From Adiantum capillus-veneris (lineage: Eukaryota; Streptophyta; Polypodiopsida; Polypodiales; Pteridaceae), in assembly GCA_014529385.2 (NCBI GenBank), contig CM043968.1, forward strand, positions 125,509,518-125,573,517: a DNA stretch of 64,000 nucleotides. Direction: 5' to 3'. Under the pieces are notes generated by a model. It was given only the letters and a program-made list of their open reading frames with translations, had not been told where the DNA came from and made no database searches. The position numbers and the translations under genes are program-made. Below, piece after piece: positions 32,760 to 42,298 of this stretch. Positions within the stretch are counted from its first letter, which is position 1; each line of letters opens with the position of its first letter.

Positions 32760-33888
32760 GCATCTTGCATAGAAGCTGTGTAGGACTTCTTTTGAAGTTG
32801 CACACTTAAATCATAGCATAAGCCCTGATTACCTTCTAAAAAGGACATCCATGGAGCTCCTGCTTGTTCTGGCTCATGAAAAACTTGGATATATGCGAGC
32901 AGCATTTTGAAGATTTTAAAAGGTATAAAAGACTGCTAGCTAGGGTATAAAAGATGATGAGGCTATTGTTTATTTATGAAAAGTATGTACAAGGAAAGTA
33001 GAACAATGAGGATCTAAATTAGGATATAATACCTGGATGAACAATGAGAAAAAACCCAGCGGGGAAAAAGTGCCTTTGGGATAAGCGCATTATGAAGTAC
33101 TGATTAGCATGGGAAATATTAATAAAGTATTGAAGGGATTATTTGCTGATAGATATTAAAATAAGAGGGCAACAAATATATTAAGGTAGCATGATGGAAC
33201 ATTGGTTTGCCTGCTGTAGTCCACTCAAGGTGCATAGGTGGAAGCAAAAAAGAGTGTCTAATGCACATGTCCGATGATGGGACATCCTATATGCATTCAT
33301 AGGAATGCATGTGAGGAAATATGTTGTGCAAGAAAGATTTTGAGGTTTTTGCAGAAAGATGGTGTAGCTATAAAAGCACATGACATGACTTTGCAAGCTG
33401 GCACCCCTTTAAAAACGATTTTCATTGTCAAGGATATGTGCTCTCATCTTACTATGCACTGTGCGTGAGTGTTGGACTCTACAACACACCACCAATTGTA
33501 AGTTAATAGACTTCGACTCTTATGCTCATCTCATCCAACATGAGAAACATGACTTTGATACGCTGAATTGTTCCAGCTTGAGTGTATGCCTAATAATTAC
33601 GACTCTAAGCACATAGTTTATTACGACTTGAAGCTTTGGGACTAATGCTTTGCTCATTTTATGGCTTAGAAACCCGACTCTGACTATGTCAAAGAGTGTT
33701 TTTTGCACCTTGGTGACTTGACTTTTCACATTCTTGTGCTTACTACAAACATTTCTTCAGGTAAAAGTAAGCTTGACTCCTCAAAAAGAGGATTAGTGTG
33801 AAGGACTAAGTTGGCATTGAAGGTTTATTTTGCCATACCTATTTTATTATCTTTGAATCAAAAGCTTTGTTGGTTGGGTTGTCCTTCT
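32760..33888. other. Decayed interior of the older gypsy copy
   Basis: No recognisable frame. Short frames on both strands show no domain. Confidence 0.4.
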
Positions 33889-34164
33889 TTAACTGTGAAG
33901 ACTCCATTGTTCGTGTAATTCACTAATTGGCTTGCTGTAAGGAGTCTTTGAGGTTGTTGTAGGCCTCTGTTGGATATTGACATCTGGCTTTTGACTCGGT
34001 TTATTGGAAGACTTAGGAATCCAAACCTCTTGAGAACCTTTGTAACTCCTTTGTTGACTTTTCTTAGCTCTAGGTCGTGTTAAGCTCTTGAGATCTTCAC
34101 ATAGGCCTGGTGTAGTTGCAGTTGGCTTGTGGTTGACTGGTAGCCAAATCTTTGTATAACTTGT
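33889..34164 (-). pseudogene. Left remnant of the W-[IV]-P-K domain, split by the 19-kb element
   Basis: The minus frame has KIWLPVNHKPT and QEVWIPKSSNKPSQK, the same repeated motif found after integrase in the 19-kb element. The remnant ends at the target duplication CTTGT (34160-34164), and its other half continues at 53203. It is the insertion site of the young element. Confidence 0.65.
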
Positions 34165-35108
34165 TGTTAAGACGGTTACGCCGCTAGCGAAAGCTAAATA
34201 GCGAGAACTCAACCAACAACAGAATTTTTCAGACGAGGACGAAGCTTGACCCGCAGGCGCATGGAAACAACTAGGTGGGTGTCAAATCACCTACTCGACC
34301 TTCTAATGACAATCACTACTAAGGAAATCAAATCTAAGTTCTAAAATACGCAAGTGACTGAAATCCGTACTACGAACGAATGCTATACGAAACAGGATCT
34401 AGAATCATCGAATCGATCTCAAACTCAAGGGGAAGTCTATGCACTAGGTAAGAACAACACCCTAAAGACTTGAACTGCAAAATCAACCTATAACCACTCC
34501 GTGCGGTAAACGCGTATGAAGACAGGCCGAAAAATACAGGTGACCGAAACTTGACCCCGATGGTACTAATGTGTAGCTCTACTCGTTGTGGTTCTATAGA
34601 TATGCTGCACACTCTATTCCGACACACGAGTTGGAAGAAAACTCACACCGAAGCTCGTAGGAACTTACCACACGTAGAAGCCGATAGCGCGCACTCTTGG
34701 TATCTGTGCGTAGCTCTCACCGTTGCTAACACAATGGCGGTGTCGCTTCTCCAATGGCAGCCCCGTAGCTCGCGTAGCAAGGAGATAAGACTCTCTCTCT
34801 CTCTCTCTCTCTCTCTCAGACACAGTCACGGCGCTCAAAAAAACTCACTTTGATTAATAATTGAATCTTTTTTAGGTTACAAAACTTTGGCTTATATACC
34901 TCAGCCTTGGAGGTGAAAACATCTCTAATTATTTACATCAGCAGGTGAAATTACGTCGGGATTACAAGCTGGAAACTCAATTGAGTCCCGTTACTTAATG
35001 AATGGCTCAAATCAAAATTAAATGTCGGAAAGACATTTATTACAATCAATGGTTACAAAATGATGGGTGTGAACAAAAATGCGGGTGTGATCCTCTGCTG
35101 GCTCAACA
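34165..35108 (-). repeat. 3' LTR of the 19-kb gypsy element
   Basis: 944 bp, plus-strand ends TGTTAAGACGG and GGCTCAACA. It contains a (TC)n tract near 34790-34816. A minus-strand frame in it (34627-34370) recurs in the other LTR and has no known domain. Confidence 0.95.
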
Positions 35109-35120
35109 CTCCCCCCCTCC
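35109..35120 (-). other. Polypurine tract of the 19-kb element
   Basis: Minus-strand GGAGGGGGGGAG, directly before the LTR start TGTTGAGCC. Confidence 0.85.
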
Positions 35121-35157
35121 GCGTTCATGTCGTCCCTGACATGACTTTGAGGCTTGA

Positions 35158-38100
35158 TCAATAGAGTCCTGTCGTCTTGAGCATCTGCAAATGTGATTCG
35201 TAGCGTAGGTTGCCGATGGTCAAGGTTGGGCCAAATATTTTGCTTTCGTGAGTGAAAAAGCCGGTGTAGAAAGCTTCTTCGAATGTTTGCATGTGGAAGC
35301 TAGGCAAAAACATAATTCTTTGGTATAAGAGATGTAACACCTTTGGTGATGGCTGCAATGAAAGATCATACATCATATCCGTCACTGTGTCGGCCGTCGA
35401 TAGTAGACTCGAGGTCGTGGCTTTATCTGGCGCGAACACTTCAATGCATGCTAAGAGAGTCCTGCAGATTTTCTTTAGCAACTGACACGAAAGGTCAGGA
35501 GAGCCAGTAAAGAGTTTGATGGTGCCCGTTAGGGTTTTCACCATGTAGGCTTTACCTATTCTCTCTCCTTCCTTTGGTCCTGGCATCCTTGGGTAATTAA
35601 GCCAATTTGGCTTCTTTTCTGCAATCCTACCATGCTCTTTCCAGCTTCTGACTCTTGGCACCGGGCAGAAGGTTGCATCCTCCCGAATCTCCTTTGGAGC
35701 CTCCACCAAGTAGATGAGGTAGGCCGGGTATTTGTTCAGCCAACCTTTCCTCCATCGAGGTTGAGAATCTACAATCTTCTTGATTGTTCATCCTTTGTGA
35801 TGTCGCCTTCATAAAGAGCGACATACTGCTCCTCCTCTATTCTCTTTTTCGTCTTTATCACTTCAAATTTCATCAGAGGGAAAGGCAGGCTGGGTTGCAT
35901 CCACTCTTCGTGGAGCACTTTTGTGTCTAAACCTTGAAGTCTAATGGAGATGAGGAGTCTCCTTTCCCATTCCATTTCCGCCTTGGCACTTTCCTCTGTT
36001 GACTTTTCTATTTGGTCCTGGAGCCTTTGTTCTTCTCCTTCAGAGATTCCTGAAGTCGAGGCCACTTCTTGAACTGGGGCTGGATCTTCGATTGTGGTTG
36101 CCTCTCCAGTTTCTGGTAGCTCTATGGCTGCTCCCCCTGCTCCTTCTTGTGGTGTCTCTGTTTCTCTTCTTTGTTGCTCTTGGAGGTCTTGGAGCTGTTT
36201 GCGGAGGGCCTCATTTTCTGTCCTTAGTGTTTGGTTTTCTGATGTGAGCCTCTCCTCTGCAGCCAATAATCCCTCTGCCATGTGCAATCTTTGCACTTGC
36301 TCTAACCTCAGCTCTCTTTGCAGACTTCTTACCTGCTCCTCCAGAGCTGGTACGAGGGCTCCCTCTTGTTCTGTTCCTGCTCTGCTAGCTCTAGGGGTGG
36401 TCCTGAGTCTCATGATTGTCCTTTCTTGAAGTTCGACTCTTTCCCTTAGCTCAATGAGCTCATCCTTGGCTGCCTCCAGCTCATCTTCTATTCGCTCCTT
36501 TGCTTCCTGTGAGTTTGTTACCTCTCTTGAAGCTTCGGCTAGTTGGAGTATCAAGCCGTCTCTCTCGTTTTCTGCGTCGTAGAGTGATGCTTTATGACTT
36601 TCAGATTCAGTCATAGCATTCTCTAACTGCTTCTGCAACTCTGCTTCCTTTTGTTTTGCTGTCTCAAGTGCTACTTCCTTTGCTCTGGATCTTTCTTTAA
36701 TCTTGCTGAGCAGTTCATGCACCATGTGCATGTCTTTTTCATCTTCATCTGTCAACTTGACAGCTCTTTCTGCCACCACTTCCCATGGCTTCGGCTCGTC
36801 CATTTTTTCTTCACTCTCCATTGTACCCTTTGTCTTTTCTTTCGTCCCTTTCCGATCATCTTGTTTCCGTAGGGATATCCCATAAACTGCCTCCAGGGCC
36901 TCTTCTTCACTGTATCCTATCGCTACCAGATCCTCGTAATCATCTTTCTTTTGCTGAACTGGATCTATCTTCTTTTCCTTGGTCCCGGCCTCCGGCTTTT
37001 CCATAATTTCTGTTTCTATTTCTATTGTGGTTTCCTCCACAATAATTTCCATCTTCTTCGGGCTTGGTACAACAGTAAAAGAGGGCTGATTGTCTTCAGT
37101 CACCTTGGCTTTCCCTTTGGTTGCTTGCCTTACTGTCTCTTTAGGTTCAGTAGACTCATCTATTTTTTTCTTCCCCTTGTCGTCCTTTTGCAGCTCAGCT
37201 TTTAAAAGCTGTACTTCCTCTTCGGTATAAGGTTCGACAGGTTGTTGCTCCAGTATGGCCTCCGACTCCTCATAAGCTCTAATATATTGATCATATTGAT
37301 CAACATGTGGCCTGGCTGAGCTGGTTTCGACTTTACTGGGGTCTGGCACCCACATTTCTTCGAAGTCCCCCTTTAGAGCTCTTTCCGCTCTAAACTGCTC
37401 CACCAGCCTTTCCATTCTTGCGGCTTTTTGACTTTTGGTTTGCTTGGGATCGGCCTTCTTCTTCGCTTTCTTCTTGAGCGGCTCGTCCACAGCCTCCTCA
37501 GGTTCTGAAACTATTTCGAGTTTTCGGTGTGCTCTTGTGGACACCCTCTTGGATACTTCTTGTTGTTCTTCCTCCTCATCGGCTTCTCTAAGCCACTCAT
37601 TCTGGGAGGGAACCTGTGGCCCTTGATCCCTAGCTCCAATAGCTTCATAAGCTATTCTTGTTAGGATTTCTCCTCCTCCTATGTACTTTGGCTTCTGGTT
37701 GTGCATGGCGATTACTTGCTCGTGGATGTATTGAGCATAATTCACCTCCTTTGGCACGTTGCTCTTCAGTGCCCATGTGATGGTTGTCGCAATAGCATGG
37801 GGTGGTGTAGTATACTTCTGCGGTCTTTTACTGCACACATGGAAAAACTGGTTGTATAACCGGCAAAGGGTTGCCGCTCGTTGATCTGCCATATCTCCGT
37901 AGGTTGTATTTTGTTTCTTTGATCCATAGACCTCTATGGCCTCCCTTCTTTCTCTGACAGAACTTCCTTTGTTGTGCAGCTTCAGTGCATCTGCAATGAG
38001 CTGTGGAGTGATCTGTACTTCCACTGTTTCTCCATCCATGGCTGTCAACGTGGCTTTCCCATCCTTCTGAATGGATGTTGCCAACTCATACACTCTTTTT

Positions 38101-38414
38101 GTGTCTACACCTGATGGTCTCGAGGTGAAGAACCTGTGTAAGTCAGCCTTTTCCAGGTATCTGCTTATGTTCTCTGATCTGCTATAATCCACTAATTCTC
38201 GTGGGATCATAGGTACATCGACCGATTGCCCTTGAGGATCTCTGAAAGTCCCCTGGTAGATCTTTATTCCCTCTTTTTCTAGTACTGCTTCCTCCACCCA
38301 AGTCTTGGTTGGCTTGAGGGTTTCTGTTGGAATATCAAAAGGTTCTGCCTCTGCAAGAGCATCCTTGATGGTTGGTCTTTTTCTCTTAGTTGCCGATGAC
38401 TTAGCAGAATCCAT
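35158..38414 (-). CDS. Long coiled-coil ORF downstream of pol (one frameshift)
   Basis: An 881-codon frame (38414-35769) begins MDSAKSSATKRKRPTIKDAL, with a basic patch that could be a nuclear signal. About residues 50-300 form a globular region (MIPRELVDYSRSENISRYLE, YNQFFHVCSKRPQKY, YAQYIHEQVIAMHN). It recalls the long accessory ORFs of plant Athila/Tat-like elements, but I cannot assign it. About residues 320-560 are K/E-rich and disordered. About residues 570-780 form a coiled coil (LTSENQTLRTENEALRKQLQ). A one-base change in an A-run near 35775 moves the frame; the protein continues as VDSQPRWRKGWLNKYPAYLI to the stop at 35158, for about 1080 residues. It has its own upstream cluster of 22-bp palindromes. 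Role unknown; a structural or envelope-like role is conjecture. Confidence 0.7.
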
Positions 38415-41089
38415 GGATCCTGTAACTCCAATTTCAGAAGTTAGCGTCTTTTTAGTACTGAAAGCCGAAATGAAGCTTTTAACTATTCAAATGACTTGAA
38501 AATTGAAACATGAGCTATTCAGGGCCTAAGGATGCAATGTAGGTGAAAAAATATGCAAACTGGGCTCAAAAACATGCTTGAGACATCATACGCGTATGAT
38601 GTCTTTTGTGTCAAAATGACTTCATATTGGTTGTGCTTGTAGCTGATAGTGTATACATGAGTGTCATATGCTTGGATTTGAGTTTGGATCCCATTTGGTC
38701 AAGTTTTGGCCAGTTTAGTCCAGTTCAGGCTCTTGGCAAAATTTTGAAAGGGAAATGGATTTTATGATCCAAATTGGGTAAAACTTGGTGGATCACCTTC
38801 AAATGGCATGTAGAACACTTCTGTTTGGTGATTGAAGCCCTGAGGTGCCAAAATCACATAGTGAGACATCATACGCGTATGATGTCTTTTAGTGCATTTT
38901 TTGACCAATTTTTTCTATAAGCTTGGATTTGGCTTTAGATAGGCTTATTCAGTGGATTTATGAAGTTTGGGTAGAATTTGGACTAAAAATGGCTCTGGGG
39001 ACATCATACGCGTATGATGTCTTTTTCATCAATTTTTCATGGGATTGGTTCTGTGGACTCTCCATGTGCTAGGGAAGGACTGTTTATACTCAAATCTTGG
39101 TTTGGACTTGAATATGTTGGATTTGGGACAAAAATAGGCTTTGTATGAAGGATTTTCTCTTAATTGGGCTAATGGGGTGATCCACTTGACCAATTGGTTC
39201 CAAACTTCATATGTAGCATGTATTAGATATATATAATGGATGTATGATGACAAATGAGCATTTTTGGCTCTGTAAGTGCAAATAGACATCATACGATTAT
39301 GATGTCTTTTGTGTCAAAATGGTGCTTTTTGGTTCCAGATAGCTTGTAGATGTGTTAATCAACAATCCTACAAAGTTTCAATGAGTTTGGAGTTATTTTG
39401 ACAAAATTAGGACCAAAAATCAATTTTATGGCCTACTTTGCGTCTTTTTGGTTTTCCTTGGGTTTTCTAACTCCAATTCTCATGATACTTTGTTCATAGG
39501 ATGTGATTAACATGTGGAATGAGGCTATGCACTCAAATGTTGAAATGGATGTGAAAATCATGCTGTGAAACATCATACGCGTATGATGTCTTTTCTTGAA
39601 ATGTTGGTCTTTTTGTGCAAAGAATGCTTTGTGCTAGTGCCCTAAGCCCTGCTAACTAGTTTTCAACTTAAAAAGTCATCAGTTTAGCTAAAAAGCCCCC
39701 TTATAGGCATTTCAGTCTCCGAAGTCGTCTTTTTGCCTTGGAGTTGAATTTCTTCAACTTTTCTTCTTGAGAGTTGCATTTCCAGCTCATTGGATATGTT
39801 GTGAAGCCACCTATTCGGTTGAACTTGACTTTGGCTCCCTGTTCTCCATCTTTCTCCATTTGGTTGCCCGAAAGCGTCTTTTTCACCATCGGTAAGTGAA
39901 TCAGCTTTCTTTTGGGTTTTGCTTGCAAACATAAGTCATCCATGTATAGTTGAAACTGCTTGTGAAGTTTCATGTCATTTGGTCGTCAATTTTAGCCGTT
40001 ATGCCAAAATGACGCTTTGTGTGTCCACAGCCGAATCGGTTGTTCCGACCTACTTTTGGTGATCCAAACCCGGAGATACTCCATGGTTGCATTGCCCTCG
40101 ATGTTGTTAAGCTTCCTGAGAAGTTTTGTGTCGTTCCGACAACTTTTTTCTGTTTGCCTCTTGCAGGCTCTGTTGACCTAGGGTTTTTTCAGTCGTTCTT
40201 TCTCGAGATTTGAGTGTTAGAAACTCATCTCCTATACTAGGGTAACCCACCTCTAAGTTCTTGCAAGGTTTGGTTAGGCGGTTGTGCCCCTACCTAGCGT
40301 TCCTCCCCATTCCCCGTCTGCTCTTTTTTCTTGGTTTTGGTGAGTTTTCGCGACAAAAGTTAACGATAAGCATCAAAAGCTTATGGCAACGAGTCTACCT
40401 CTCATGTCTGGTGTCCTCTGAGCTCTCGTAGCAGTCGTAGAAGGCGGTAGAAGGTCGGATGCTCCTGTGTGCTCTTTGCTCTCTCCAAGAAGGTAATAGT
40501 GGAAATGAGCTTGATAGTGAAGTGAAAAATACTTAACTTCGGGCTTCCCGGATCACTTGTTACCAAATTTGACATGTGCTCCTATCTCGTCGTGAAATGC
40601 ACTTTAGGATTTGAAATTTCTCAATTTGGACTCCGTTTGACCTGTTTCTGAGAAATCTGTCCACTTTGCCAAAATTCTGTCATTTCGGGCTTTCCGCAAC
40701 TTTTTCAGAATTGTACCCTATTTTTATCCTGGGTTGCCCTTGTCATTAGGATCATCACCGTCTATTCTTTTCTTTTTTCCGATCTCATTTCACCTGCTTT
40801 TTTATTTTTCTTTTATTTTTATTAAGAAAATCATAAAAAATAAAGGAAAATAGCAAATTGAAGCCAAAAAATTCCAAACATACATGATAAATAGCTGGTA
40901 ACCCTGTGTATATGAATATACACTTCTTTGTGATTTTTGGACTTGGATTACCACTTTTTTCCACTTTTTAGCTCCAAAAACACTCTTATTTAGTGATATT
41001 TACACATCTAGAGACCCAAATTCATCATTTGATCTCTTCTTGTTGCAAAACAAGGTATATAAGGGCATAAATATTATCAATATCCGCAA
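38415..41089 (-). other. Spacer between the two 3' ORFs
   Basis: 2.7 kb without a supported gene. It contains the five-member palindrome cluster at 38582-39590. The 20-base string at 39930-39949 is identical to the sequence around the RT active site near 44972-44991. A minus frame here (39973-39701) is basic and has no domain beyond that chance-like match. Confidence 0.6.
38582..39590. repeat. 22-bp palindrome cluster 1 (5 copies)
   Basis: The unit is the half-site GACATCATACG followed by its exact reverse complement. Copies are at 38582-38603, 38865-38886, 39000-39021, 39285-39306 (centre changed to GATT) and 39569-39590 (first G changed to A). All are followed by a T-run (TTTT). The cluster lies 170-1180 bp upstream of the coiled-coil ORF start. 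Confidence 0.95.
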
Positions 41090-42298
41090 TCAAACATAAA
41101 AAATTGCAAAATCATGTAAGACACTGCCCTTGTAATATAATTTTTGTTTTTCTTTGTTTTTTCCGCTTGTAGCTGCTTTGTAGCTCCTGTATACCTCCCC
41201 CCCTCCTAGTCTGAGTCCTCCCGGACGACTATGAAGTGTCTGTGGGTGAAGCATTGTAGTTGTTTTGGTCATAAGTTCCCAATGCAATTGTAGAGCGACG
41301 ATACAACATTCTTTCCAATAAAGCTGCTCTTTGTTTGATTGAAGGATTGGTGGTCGGGTTTTGGGTTGGTTTGGCACTTCGGTAGTAGAATCAGTAGATG
41401 GATTCTTCGTTTCCTTGTTGTCTTTTTTCACAATCCAAATCTGCTTCCGCTTTGCTTGTGCTTGCCACAAACTCTTTGCGACCCAAACCTGCTTTGTTCT
41501 GTGTGTTGATTTCTTCGCCTTGAAATACCTAGGAGTTTCCGTTGATTGTCTTGAAGGGAGTTCCTGTTTACAAATCTTTGGGATCCAAATTTGCTTGCTA
41601 TAGCTTTGTGCCGTCATGAACTTCTTTGGAATCCAGATCTGTTTTACTGTCCTTGATTGTCTAGAATCACTCCGTTGTCTGGTATTGAAGACTCTGTTTT
41701 CCACCTTTGTGTTCTCTGGCACAACCTTTTTTGGTCTCCATACCAACTTTGACTCCGTTTTTTTCCAAGGTTGAGCTGTTATATTATTGCTTGTCTTCCT
41801 TATCCACTGTTGAGAATTCCTCGTCGAAGAGTAATCCGGTTGTATAGAAACTTTTGGTTGCCATTGCTTCTTCTTTTCCTCTGTTTGTTGTTTGTCCTTG
41901 TCCGTGGATTCTTCCTTTGGAGTTGGCTCTGCTCCTTTGGTGAACTTAACTGATTGACTTTCACCTTCGTATTTGATAAGCACTGATTTAGAACTCCAGT
42001 CAATCATTGCATTGTAATTTTTCTGCCATGGTTGTCCTAGCAATAATGGATGTTGTGTAGCTTGGTCTTCAACCACGTAAAACATATGAGGATACACATA
42101 TTGGTTAATCTGTATATGTAAAACTGTGCATCCGACAGTTTTGATTGCATTTTCAGAGTAACTCTTTAACTCGTGCTTGGCAGTTTGTAGTTTAGTGTCA
42201 TTTGTCAATTGTCTATACAAACTGAGTGAAAGTAGGTTAGCTTGACCTCCTGAATCCAATAGTGCTCTGGTTTGATTTGGTTGGTTCCTACTTTGCAT
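41090..42298 (-). CDS. Second retropepsin-like domain with W-[IV]-P-K repeats
   Basis: The frame begins inside the end of the integrase ORF. It reads TRALLDSGGQANLLSLSLYR (an aspartic protease DSG motif), then VGCTVLHIQINQYVYPHMFY and HPLLLGQPWQKNYNAMIDW, the flap and the ILGR-like second half of a retropepsin. From about residue 130 it becomes K/Q/T-rich with repeats KQIWIPKKF, KQIWIPKIC, KQVWVAKSL and KQIWIVKKD. The integrase frame ends PIIECKVG, the usual lead-in to such a protease. So a one-base change in an A-run probably separates what was one protein. The canonical gypsy protease is elsewhere (near 46980), so this is an additional domain. Whether it is catalytic is unknown. Confidence 0.7.
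   Translation of the reverse strand: MQSRNQPNQTRALLDSGGQANLLSLSLYRQLTNDTKLQTAKHELKSYSENAIKTVGCTVLHIQINQYVYPHMFYVVEDQATQHPLLLGQPWQKNYNAMIDWSSKSVLIKYEGESQSVKFTKGAEPTPKEESTDKDKQQTEEKKKQWQPKVSIQPDYSSTRNSQQWIRKTSNNITAQPWKKTESKLVWRPKKVVPENTKVENRVFNTRQRSDSRQSRTVKQIWIPKKFMTAQSYSKQIWIPKICKQELPSRQSTETPRYFKAKKSTHRTKQVWVAKSLWQAQAKRKQIWIVKKDNKETKNPSTDSTTEVPNQPKTRPPILQSNKEQLYWKECCIVALQLHWELMTKTTTMLHPQTLHSRPGGLRLGGGEVYRSYKAATSGKNKEKQKLYYKGSVLHDFAIFYV

Noticed and set aside
35999-37205. Plus-strand frames opposite the coiled-coil ORF
   Set aside because: They are antisense shadows of a long, motif-bearing minus-strand ORF and are rich in L, F and S, as expected of the complement of E/K/R codons.
35158-38414. 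Calling the long 3' ORF an envelope gene
   Set aside because: No signal peptide, hydrophobic membrane helix or glycosylation-rich ectodomain is evident; it is mainly charged coiled coil.
39701-39973. A minus-strand frame containing YMDDLC as a second reverse transcriptase
   Set aside because: Only about seven residues around the motif match. No other RT motif is present, and the frame is otherwise basic and featureless.
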